Source: Variimorphobacter saccharofermentans
GTDB lineage: Bacteria > Bacillota > Clostridia > Lachnospirales > Lachnospiraceae
Direction of reading: 5' to 3'
Assembly: GCF_014174405.1 (NCBI RefSeq)
Contig: NZ_JACEGA010000001.1
Location: 1,889,001-1,953,000 of the forward strand
DNA length: 64,000 nt
The position numbers and the translations under genes are program-made. The notes beneath the pieces were generated by a model. The model did no database searches, was not told the origin of the DNA, and worked only from the letters and a program-made list of their open reading frames with translations. Shown one piece after another: positions 9,671-17,010 of the stretch. Positions within the stretch are counted from its first letter, which is position 1, and every line of letters starts with the position of its first letter.

Positions 9671-9723
9671 TGAGCTATTTTCTTTGCAAATAACAGAAGA
9701 GTGTTTGCAAAGAAAATAGTTCA
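9671..9723. repeat. 20-bp inverted repeat upstream of the precursor gene, unit B
   Basis: TGAGCTATTTTCTTTGCAAA (9671-9690) and TTTGCAAAGAAAATAGTTCA (9704-9723) are reverse complements with one G-T pair around a 13-base loop. It is the counterpart of the unit A repeat at 9142-9193 and lies 48 bases before the precursor start, so it could be an operator or an RNA hairpin in the leader. Confidence 0.75.
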
Positions 9724-9771
9724 CATCAAAGTAACGAAACATATCAATTAAAAATTTAGGAGGTATTGGCC

Positions 9772-9912
9772 ATGGAAGAAAAAAGAATGGATAACACAAT
9801 GGAAATGCAAACTGAGATTTCTGAGAACATCGATTTAGTTACTATGTTTGATGACTGCGAAAGTGGTTTCTTGGCTAAGAAAGATAAGTTAATCACCTGG
9901 TTATTATCATAA
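9772..9912 (+). CDS. candidate RiPP precursor peptide (46 aa)
   Basis: An AGGAGG at 9758-9763 sits eight bases before the ATG. The peptide is 46 residues. Its first half is acidic and hydrophilic (MEEKRMDNTMEMQTEISENI), as expected for a leader. Its second half (DLVTMFDDCESGFLAKKDKL, then ITWLLS) holds the only Cys, two aromatic residues before the Trp, and ends in a C-terminal serine. No family is recognised. The call rests on size, the very good ribosome binding site, leader/core polarity and the following genes for a PqqD-type recognition domain, radical SAM enzyme, kinases and proteases. It could instead be a small regulator. Which residues are modified is unknown. Confidence 0.65.
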   Translation: MEEKRMDNTMEMQTEISENIDLVTMFDDCESGFLAKKDKLITWLLS

Positions 9913-9933
9913 TAAGTTTTAATTAGTAATAAG

Positions 9934-10086
9934 ATGTGAACTATTTGAAAAGTGTGGTAGCACATGGAAAGCTGTTTTCATATGATTGGCTTATGAGTAC
10001 ATATTCAGAAACAATTATTTGCAATAACGCATAGAAAGCTTAATCTGGCAAACTATGCATTCGCTTTCAGGCTGTTACCACACTTT
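9934..10086 (+). ncRNA. possible structured RNA element between precursor and modification genes, unit B downstream element
   Basis: AAAGTGTGGTA (9949-9959) pairs with TACCACACTTT (10076-10086). Nested inside are GGAAAGC with GCTTTC and GCATAG with CTATGC, giving a branched fold of about 140 bases. The sequence starts with ATGTGAACTAT, shared with unit A. There is no long T run, so it may be a partial terminator, an mRNA-stability element separating precursor from enzyme expression, or a small RNA. It contains no ORF worth calling. Confidence 0.4.
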
Positions 10087-10124
10087 CTTTATTGCAATAA
10101 GACTTCAATATTCAATATTTGAGA

Positions 10125-11063
10125 ATGATTTGTCATGAGGATATAGAAAATTGGGTGAATAGAATGAACGAATACGAATTCGGTAAAATTATAATAAAAT
10201 CACTTCAGAATATAACCGAAGAAATGGTTTTATTACATAAGGAGCTTGGAAGTAATCAGGAATTAAACCGATGTAAAAGGCACGTTATCTATATAGAGAA
10301 TTTGGAACGTTGTTTTGAGCGCTACATAGTCGGGATGCAAAGAGTTTACCATAATCCCGTAACTGGACATGAGATATGGAGGGATAAGGAAAAGACCGTT
10401 GATATAACCTCTAATATCATAAGTGTCACAAGGAGCTTCTCCAGTGAGATTTATTATCGAGACAGAGAAGAATTATATGGATGCTTAAGGGGAAAGCTGT
10501 GTGAACTGATTCGTAAGGAGGCCTTGGCTACGTCTCTATATGCCATCCATGCGGCATTACTCCGTAAGGGTGATGATATTATCTTAATAGTAGGGAATAA
10601 GGGATCAGGAAAAACTTCATCTGCGTTGAGAGCTTACTTCAGACATTGGGACATCCTAACGGATGAACTGATCTTTGTGGACAGGGACAAGCAGATTTCA
10701 GCGTTAAAGAGATACCCGGCTCTATCCGGTAAGGTTCTGGAGCGATATTTTTCCAATTACCCAATAGAACGAGTAAGAACTATACGAAGTGCTATTACAG
10801 GTGAACAAAAAGAATTACTGAAGCTTCCAATTCTATACGAGAAAACCGGTATCAATGTGAATTGTATCAGTTCAATTTATATCTTACCCAATAATCGCAA
10901 TTGCTTTATAGAAGAACGGTTTAAAAGGAAAATATTTCTTAATAATTTTATACCCGGTAACCTAGATGATACATTACTATATCAGAATTGCAGCTCACTA
11001 TATGAGAAATGCAAGATGATATTACTTCAGGATGCGGAAACTGTTTTTAGTGACTCTGAATAG
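10125..11063 (+). CDS. HprK-related P-loop kinase, first copy
   Basis: A protein of about 312 residues. Residues 1-135 are unassigned. A P-loop domain follows, with HAALLRKGDDIILIVGNKGS leading into the Walker A GNKGSGKTS near residue 157, and the acidic ILTDELIFVD that matches the second strand of HPr-kinase/PEP-carboxykinase-like folds. Proteins of this kind act in some lasso-peptide clusters as kinases for the precursor C-terminal serine, and the candidate precursor here ends in serine. Start choice is poor: TTG 10119, ATG 10125 and ATG 10164 (after GGGTGAAT) are all possible. It is followed by the nucleotidyltransferase gene after 34 bases. Confidence 0.7.
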   Translation: MICHEDIENWVNRMNEYEFGKIIIKSLQNITEEMVLLHKELGSNQELNRCKRHVIYIENLERCFERYIVGMQRVYHNPVTGHEIWRDKEKTVDITSNIISVTRSFSSEIYYRDREELYGCLRGKLCELIRKEALATSLYAIHAALLRKGDDIILIVGNKGSGKTSSALRAYFRHWDILTDELIFVDRDKQISALKRYPALSGKVLERYFSNYPIERVRTIRSAITGEQKELLKLPILYEKTGINVNCISSIYILPNNRNCFIEERFKRKIFLNNFIPGNLDDTLLYQNCSSLYEKCKMILLQDAETVFSDSE

Positions 11064-11097
11064 GATAAGTAATGCTACACGGTAGGAAGGAACTGCT

Positions 11098-11769
11098 ATG
11101 GTTGATAAAAAGGAGATCTTAGAAGCATATTGCATCAGCAATCACATCGATTATCACTGTATATTATTACATGGCTCCCAGGCAATCGGATTTGCCAACC
11201 AGTATTCAGATTACGATTATCTCATAATAACTCGGGATAAAGGGAAAAAGATAGATACCTTTCTTGATAATACGCATTGTAAGATTCAGCTAGAATTCCT
11301 GGATCTGTCATCATTGGAACAGCTTTTGATGCAATACGAGGATACTCTTTTTGACAGAATATCGGATCTGAATCTGATGGCAGGAAGAATCCATATGAGT
11401 AAAATGGTTGTCAACAGAGATGATGAGGTCGGAAAGCTCATGAAACACTACCGACCATTTAAACAAAGGAGTAAATTAATTGAGAAATTCATATATCAAG
11501 CCATGAATTTTTATTCTGACTCCAAGAGCAGCGATTTTTTATTAAAGAAATACTCTATTGATATGATGCTGCGATCCTTAGGTGTGGCTTATCTGATTTC
11601 CAAGGATATCTATTGGCTTCATCTGAAATGGCAGCATAGATTCATGGAAATACTCCTTCCAGTAGATATGTATGAAATCTATATGAGGCTGTTGTTGGAG
11701 AATGCTTATTATCGAGATGAGGATATCGTGAAATATTCTAAGGATTTAATTCAGCTTATTCAAGAATAA
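11098..11769 (+). CDS. nucleotidyltransferase-domain protein
   Basis: A 223-residue protein with the polymerase-beta nucleotidyltransferase signature LLHGSQAIGFANQYSDYDYL near residues 23-42: GS motif, then SDYD with the two metal-binding aspartates. A third acidic strand follows (CKIQLEFLDL). The remainder is helical, as in aminoglycoside-type and MNT-type enzymes. GGAAGGAA precedes the ATG. Such genes sit beside HprK-like kinase genes in several peptide clusters, where their role is unclear; transfer of a nucleotidyl group to peptide or phosphopeptide is possible. It lacks an antitoxin-type partner, so a toxin-antitoxin role is less likely. Confidence 0.75.
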   Translation: MVDKKEILEAYCISNHIDYHCILLHGSQAIGFANQYSDYDYLIITRDKGKKIDTFLDNTHCKIQLEFLDLSSLEQLLMQYEDTLFDRISDLNLMAGRIHMSKMVVNRDDEVGKLMKHYRPFKQRSKLIEKFIYQAMNFYSDSKSSDFLLKKYSIDMMLRSLGVAYLISKDIYWLHLKWQHRFMEILLPVDMYEIYMRLLLENAYYRDEDIVKYSKDLIQLIQE

Positions 11770-11832
11770 CATGATTCACAATGATAGATTACAATAAAAG
11801 CTTTATGGCTTCAAAGAAAGGAATGATATTCC

Positions 11833-12867
11833 ATGCTTAATCAGATTACTTACTGCATCAACCGTAAGGTATATTCCTTTGATAAAGACCTATTAACCGG
11901 CATTTCGATGAAATATGATACAAATTCAATTCATTATACTTCAATTGTTAATAAGGTGGGCTTGTATTTTACTGCTGGTTCCAGGGAAGTGATAGATACA
12001 ATGAAGAAATACTATCAAGAAATGACCTGGAGTAGCTTCACCGGACCCATTGTACATATTCATTTGATGAAAGCACCCTCCTATGATGATAAAATATTCT
12101 GGATTACAGAGCAGGATAATCTTCTAAAGGGTCAAAATCAGAACGGAGACACCTTCTACTGCTTCAATAATAATATGGCAAAGGTAACGAGTACGGGACA
12201 CCGCATAGAGGTTCATTATGTCGATAAGGAATTTTCATTATTTTTGCCTCTGTTAATCAAGGTGATAGAAGGAGTTGTTATTGAACATCATATTGGACTG
12301 GGCTTTTTTCCGGTTCATGGAGCTTTGATGATTCATGATGTGAAAGTATATATGCTACTTGGGTCATCCCAATCCGGTAAAACCACATTAATGGAGCTTT
12401 TGGCAGAAAGGGGTTACCAGGCATTAAGTGATGATATCATTTTCTTGGATTTACATGGCAGGGCCTATCCATTCGGACATTACGTAAAGCAGAATTGCGA
12501 TGACAGAATGGATAAAAGAGTCTGTGAGGATTTCTATGTGGAGCAAAGTATACATATCACAAGAAGAATTATTCCAATCCCCTCTACACCATATGAGAAT
12601 GGTTTGAATATAGATTGTATTGTATTTCCGAGTATTTCTGCTATTGAAGAGGCAAAACTGTACGAAAGCAGTATGGGCGAGACGATGCTTCATCAGCTGC
12701 TTAGTGATTATCCGAATGGTTATTTTGTAGAAGCAGATTTTAATTATTGTCAGGCGGCAATTATGATTAGCCAGTTGCTAAAGTGCAGGATGCTCGAAAT
12801 GAGATTTGCCTATAACAAGGACAACGGAAGGGTTGTGAAATTATGGGAGAAGAATATGGAACAATAA
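11833..12867 (+). CDS. HprK-related P-loop kinase, second copy
   Basis: A 344-residue protein. The N-terminal half is unassigned. The C-terminal half begins with HHIGLGFFPVHGALMIHD, then the Walker A loop LLGSSQSGKTTLMELLAERG near residues 177-196, followed by YQALSDDIIFLD with the acidic pair typical of HPr-kinase-like and PEPCK-like folds. It shares only this core layout with the first kinase-like protein, so the two are distant paralogues. The last 25 bases overlap the M16 peptidase gene, implying translational coupling. Expected substrate is the cluster peptide, by analogy to paeninodin-type kinases; this is inference. Confidence 0.72.
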   Translation: MLNQITYCINRKVYSFDKDLLTGISMKYDTNSIHYTSIVNKVGLYFTAGSREVIDTMKKYYQEMTWSSFTGPIVHIHLMKAPSYDDKIFWITEQDNLLKGQNQNGDTFYCFNNNMAKVTSTGHRIEVHYVDKEFSLFLPLLIKVIEGVVIEHHIGLGFFPVHGALMIHDVKVYMLLGSSQSGKTTLMELLAERGYQALSDDIIFLDLHGRAYPFGHYVKQNCDDRMDKRVCEDFYVEQSIHITRRIIPIPSTPYENGLNIDCIVFPSISAIEEAKLYESSMGETMLHQLLSDYPNGYFVEADFNYCQAAIMISQLLKCRMLEMRFAYNKDNGRVVKLWEKNMEQ

Positions 12868-14009
12868 TTACTTCCGATGGAACGGGGAGTATGAATATAA
12901 TGGCGGCTGGCTGTTGGTTTGATTCGGGATCCTTTTCTGATCCTTCTAATCTTCCCGGATTACATCATTTCCTGGAGCATATTCTACTGAATATTCCGAA
13001 CATAAAGAAGCAATTTCATAAGCTGAAGGAAAAGGGAATTCTGGTTAATGCATTCACATCCCATGAAATCATGTGCTTCTATGCAGCCTCTCCGGAAGAG
13101 GATATGGAAGAAATTATGGAGTTTATGAAGGAACTTCTTTCTAGCAAAATTGACCCAAATGAAGATTTGGGCTTTGAGAATGAACGTAATATTATCTTAA
13201 GTGAGCTGGAGTACCACAATATTCTCGTGGAACATGCAAGAGAAAGTATTTTAAACAGGATGTTTCCGGAATTACGGGATAGATTTCGTATTCTCGGAAC
13301 AAATGAGGGAATTAAGTCAATAAGGTTGGAGGATGTTTCTGAATTATATAATAATATTGCGAACAGAAGTTGTAGGTTCCTTACTCTGTGTGGCAATGGT
13401 ATCGATCAATGGTTAATGGATAAACAGGAAAGATATCAGGGCTTCAATAAGAATACCTGTCATTCTGGACAGGAAGACAAGTCCATTCATACTAATTTGC
13501 AATATCATCCGGTGCAGAGTGCGGGGGAGGCTCTGCATTATTCGAAGGATAAAATAGTTCACTATACGGCCGGAATGTTTTTTCGTAAAGAATTTCGTAA
13601 AGAAGGGCAGGTTTTCTCTGAATATGTGAAGGAGCAATTAACGGAGGAGCTAAGAGAAAGGCTGAGTATTACTTACCGCGTGGAAACCTCTAATCTGAAT
13701 TTTCGCTCTGGATATGTGACCTTTTGGATGATCAAGACGTTGGGTCAGAATGTCCCACTGATTACAGAGAAGATCCATTTGCTGATCGAGAAAATGAAGG
13801 AGGAACAAGCAGCTCTTCTTAATCAACTGGAACGAAAGATCAGGATAAGAAACAGTATCAAAAACAACAATGTCTTAAGCAGCCTGCTGAAACTGGGATA
13901 TGAGAATACCATCTTAAAGGATGAAACGGATGATTGTGATTTTATCGCATTTATAAAAACAATGCAAAATAGAAAAGGGGACTTTTATCAAAATGTCATT
14001 GAATTATGA
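12843..14009 (+). CDS. M16-family metallopeptidase of the peptide island
   Basis: A 388-residue zinc protease domain of the pitrilysin/PqqF family. The inverted zinc motif HxxEH is present as HFLEH (His42, Glu45, His46) in GLHHFLEHILLN. The downstream helix FENERNIILSELEYH supplies the likely third ligand, Glu114. It is shorter and more divergent than the housekeeping M16 protein at 40486, whose motif is HIIEH. M16 enzymes remove leader peptides in some RiPP pathways such as PQQ. It is coupled by overlap to the kinase before it and the PqqD-domain gene after it, so leader cleavage is the likely role. Confidence 0.85.
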   Translation: MGEEYGTIITSDGTGSMNIMAAGCWFDSGSFSDPSNLPGLHHFLEHILLNIPNIKKQFHKLKEKGILVNAFTSHEIMCFYAASPEEDMEEIMEFMKELLSSKIDPNEDLGFENERNIILSELEYHNILVEHARESILNRMFPELRDRFRILGTNEGIKSIRLEDVSELYNNIANRSCRFLTLCGNGIDQWLMDKQERYQGFNKNTCHSGQEDKSIHTNLQYHPVQSAGEALHYSKDKIVHYTAGMFFRKEFRKEGQVFSEYVKEQLTEELRERLSITYRVETSNLNFRSGYVTFWMIKTLGQNVPLITEKIHLLIEKMKEEQAALLNQLERKIRIRNSIKNNNVLSSLLKLGYENTILKDETDDCDFIAFIKTMQNRKGDFYQNVIEL

Positions 14010-15042
14010 AGCAGCATCAAAATATATCCTTCAGGATAAGCTAATCGTAAAAGAAACGCAGTCCGAGTATATTGTAAAATCACCCAGGGGGGTAGTTCTG
14101 TTAAACCGCTTGCAGTATGAGATCCTTATGCGCTTCTCGGAAACACCGATTACTCTGAACGATATTTATATGCAATACAATAACCTGCCGTCAGATAAAC
14201 TGAAAAATCTCTTAGACAAATTTATCTTTGAAAAGCTGATATTGGACACAAGAACGAATCGATTACAAAAGAAAACGATAGGATACTATTTTCGTATGCT
14301 TACTCGTATTGAATTGCCCAGTAGGAGATTAATCGTCATTATAAAAAAGTGTCTGGCATCCCGTAATATGACATGGAAGGTAGTATCCTCTCTGATTTGT
14401 ATCAGCCTCTCCATCTATTGTAATATTCGGCTAATTCCTTATACTGGATTTTCATGGAATCAGGTAGAACGGTGGTTTGGATTTCTGCTAATTGGTATTG
14501 CGATTGCTTTTTATCATGAGGTCTGGATGGCTGCATTTATTATCCGTTATGGAGGAGAGCATACCATAAAATTTAAATTAAGAATACTCTTAGGTGTCTT
14601 TATCAGTGTAGTTGTTGGTTGGGAATATCTGCTTACCATTGAGAAAAAGAAGACACTCCGTACCTTTTTGCTGGTGGATTTGTTTACGATAGCCCTATGT
14701 TCGAAATTTGCTATCATCGGTTTCCTTTTTATGTGCTTATCAATGAAAAGCCTGGCGTATATGTTTTGTACCTTTTCCATTATTGGCTATTCCTATATGC
14801 TGATTAATCTTTGGCCGTTCTTATTAAAGGGGGACGGATATAATATGTTCTGTATCTATAATAATGTGGCAAGACTTCGGAATTATTTTTTGCGTCTGAT
14901 CTATTCCGTAGTATGCAGAAAACCCATTGATTTTATACCAAAGGGAAAGCTGCTGTTATACCTTTTATGGGGGTTCATGTTTGCTCTATCGTTAGTATTT
15001 ATAGAGTATGCCTTTTATCATGGCTTACGGCTAAGAATTTAG
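13993..15042 (+). CDS. PqqD-like recognition domain fused to an M50-like membrane domain
   Basis: A 349-residue protein in two parts. Residues about 1-90 match the PqqD/RRE fold that binds RiPP leader peptides: RGVVLLNRLQYEILMRFSET and a following helical stretch ending FEKLILDT. Residues about 125-345 are membrane helices with site-2-protease-like features: AFYHEVWMAAF (His175-Glu176, but Met where HExxH needs the second His) and INLWPFLLKGDGYNMF, which fits the NxxPxxxxDG motif of M50 enzymes. It may be a degraded protease kept as a membrane scaffold that brings the precursor to the maturases. It overlaps the M16 gene by 17 bases. Confidence 0.75.
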   Translation: MSLNYEAASKYILQDKLIVKETQSEYIVKSPRGVVLLNRLQYEILMRFSETPITLNDIYMQYNNLPSDKLKNLLDKFIFEKLILDTRTNRLQKKTIGYYFRMLTRIELPSRRLIVIIKKCLASRNMTWKVVSSLICISLSIYCNIRLIPYTGFSWNQVERWFGFLLIGIAIAFYHEVWMAAFIIRYGGEHTIKFKLRILLGVFISVVVGWEYLLTIEKKKTLRTFLLVDLFTIALCSKFAIIGFLFMCLSMKSLAYMFCTFSIIGYSYMLINLWPFLLKGDGYNMFCIYNNVARLRNYFLRLIYSVVCRKPIDFIPKGKLLLYLLWGFMFALSLVFIEYAFYHGLRLRI

Positions 15043-15126
15043 AAAAGAAAACTACATGGGATTAGGCCCTTGACATTATGAATAAATCTATGGTGGATAA
15101 TCTTAGAAGGAAGGGTGGATATACAT

Positions 15127-16944
15127 ATGTATGATATCATACTGGTTAATCCGATAAAAATTAGGGACAGCTATGTGATGCTGCCGCTGGGTACCTTAAC
15201 ATTGGCAACAATATTAGAGGAAAATCATATCAATGTAAAGATAGTAGATTTTAATTATCTTTGGGAAAAAAAGCTTCTTGATAAAGAGAAGAATATAAAG
15301 GCACTTCTGGAGGAAATGTGTGATTATCTGCTTGGTTTATCTCCTGGAATAATTGGCTTCAGCACCAACAGCTCCTGTCATCATGTAGCAATTGAGCTGG
15401 CTCGCTTACTGAAGGAGAAGGGAACCCCAAAGGTGATATTCGGAGGTCATCAGGCCAGTCTGTGTGCGATTGAGACCATGAATCAATTTCCTTGGATTGA
15501 TTTGGTTTCTGTGGGAGAAGGAGAATACAACATTGTTCCAATTACGAAGGCTCTGCTTAATAATGAACCACTGGATCAGATACCAGGTATCGTATTTCGG
15601 GAATCCAATATGATAATAAGTACCGGGGAAGCAAAACTGATGGAAAATCTGGATTTACTTCCAATGTTGCATTACGATCTGATTCCCATGGATATTGAAA
15701 CCAACAGGGCTAATAAAATAGCATTTCCCATTGAAGTAGGCAGAAGCTGTCCATTTCAATGCACATTCTGCTGTACGAAGACCTTCTGGAAGCAGAAGCC
15801 CCGAATGAAGAGCACGGAGCGATTAATTTCGGAGATAGAATTTATCATTGAGAAGTATGGAATATATGATTTCCATTTTCTTCATGATTTATTTACCTTT
15901 CATCAGCAAAAGGTCATTGATTTTTGCAATCAGGTAATTGCAAAGCAGCTTCCAATACGCTGGATCTGCAGTATTCGAGTAGATACAGTCAACGAAAGCC
16001 TGATACGAATTATGAAGGAGGCAGGATGTCAAAAGGTCTTCTTAGGAATTGAGACAGCCTCTGCAAAGCTACAGAAAGTAATCAGGAAGAACCTGAACAT
16101 ATCAAATATATGGGAAAAGGTTCAGCTTCTGCAAAAATACCATATAAAAGTAGAAGCAGGCTTTATGTATGGATTTCCGGAAGAAGAGGAGGAGGATCTA
16201 AATCAGACGCTGAATATGATGCTGCGCGGTGCCGGCCTCGGTTATTGGTTCCCGGAAATCGGAGTTTTGAATGTGGAAAATGGTACGGAAATACACGACC
16301 AGATCAAAGATCGCTTATATATCAAGAAAAATCTGGACAATATTTATCTGTGTGGATACGAGGAATTTGAATATTTCTATCCCATGTTTTCGAAGCACAA
16401 GGATATCTTTCCGCATTTTTGCGATTTTGACAGTATTACAAGACAACAGTATGCATATTTAGATCGATTTGTCTGGATATTAGTTAGTATGCTATTCCTT
16501 GGCTTTAAGACCTCCATCAGTATGCTGATTAAGTTATATGAGAATAATATCCTAGCCATTTATACAGATTTAGTAACAGAATGCAGCGAGAAGTTCCAGA
16601 GTATATTCGTTGAGAATTTTGCAGTAACCAATAGCACGGATCGGGATTCTATTGAGAAAAGAATTGACTTATTAAATACTTTTGCAGAGATTATTGCGCA
16701 GAATAAAGAGTATGGATCCGTTATTACTGAGATATTTGAATTAGACCAGCAGATCGTAATGCTTCGTTTGTATGGAGAAATCGGAGAGAGTGTGGAGTTA
16801 AATTTCCAATATGATTTGCTTCAGATCAAACAATCTGGTAAAATGAATACAGATATTGGAAAATACAGGATAATACTAGAAAAAACAGAAGGTAATCGAA
16901 TTAAGATGGAGGGTTTCTCAAAGAATATCCAGCCTGTTTGTTAG
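15127..16944 (+). CDS. B12-binding-domain radical SAM enzyme, putative peptide maturase
   Basis: A 605-residue enzyme started at the ATG at 15127, which lies after AAGGAAGGGTGG; a GTG at 15115 is in frame inside that site. Residues 1-160 form a cobalamin-binding-type Rossmann domain (MYDIILVNPIK, IIGFSTNSSCHHV, KVIFGGHQASL, VSVGEGE). The radical SAM barrel follows, with the CxxxCxxC cluster motif CPFQCTFC at about 208-215 and downstream KVFLGIETAS. The last 150 residues (about 450-605) are not recognised. Class-B enzymes methylate or cyclise unreactive carbons. Next to a candidate precursor and a PqqD-domain protein, a role in peptide modification is likely; the reaction cannot be predicted. 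Confidence 0.85.
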   Translation: MYDIILVNPIKIRDSYVMLPLGTLTLATILEENHINVKIVDFNYLWEKKLLDKEKNIKALLEEMCDYLLGLSPGIIGFSTNSSCHHVAIELARLLKEKGTPKVIFGGHQASLCAIETMNQFPWIDLVSVGEGEYNIVPITKALLNNEPLDQIPGIVFRESNMIISTGEAKLMENLDLLPMLHYDLIPMDIETNRANKIAFPIEVGRSCPFQCTFCCTKTFWKQKPRMKSTERLISEIEFIIEKYGIYDFHFLHDLFTFHQQKVIDFCNQVIAKQLPIRWICSIRVDTVNESLIRIMKEAGCQKVFLGIETASAKLQKVIRKNLNISNIWEKVQLLQKYHIKVEAGFMYGFPEEEEEDLNQTLNMMLRGAGLGYWFPEIGVLNVENGTEIHDQIKDRLYIKKNLDNIYLCGYEEFEYFYPMFSKHKDIFPHFCDFDSITRQQYAYLDRFVWILVSMLFLGFKTSISMLIKLYENNILAIYTDLVTECSEKFQSIFVENFAVTNSTDRDSIEKRIDLLNTFAEIIAQNKEYGSVITEIFELDQQIVMLRLYGEIGESVELNFQYDLLQIKQSGKMNTDIGKYRIILEKTEGNRIKMEGFSKNIQPVC

Positions 16945-17010
16945 CAGATCGTCATTAATCACTTGTCTGTTACCCAAAGTCAGCAGATATTAGGAAAGGA
17001 AATTGAATTC

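Larger units (their letters stand above)
8987..9771. other. non-coding leader region of the peptide island
   Basis: About 785 bp between the agr terminator and the candidate precursor gene. It holds two diverged structured units described separately (9142-9415 and from 9671 on) separated by a strong terminator at 9417-9461. Just after the terminator, TTTTTTATCG (9456-9465) and CGATAAAAAAG (9494-9503) form a further inverted repeat around AAGGAATTTCTCCGAATTTC. A weak promoter for the second unit is possible (TTGAAA 9603-9608, 17-bp spacer, TAAATT 9626-9631). No convincing gene was found on either strand. Confidence 0.55.

Noticed and set aside
9585..9719. Plus-strand 44-codon frame (MFMHQALKYQ...) upstream of the precursor
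   Set aside because: It has GGAG only four bases from the ATG and ends inside the right arm of the unit B inverted repeat. It might be a leader peptide, but there is no supporting pattern beyond position.
9756..9965. Minus-strand 69-codon frame opposite the precursor gene
   Set aside because: The plus-strand frame has the AGGAGG site and the operon context; the minus frame has neither.
11098..11769. Nucleotidyltransferase as the toxin or antitoxin of an MNT/HEPN pair
   Set aside because: No HEPN partner is adjacent, the protein is longer than MNT antitoxins, and the gene is embedded in a collinear peptide operon.
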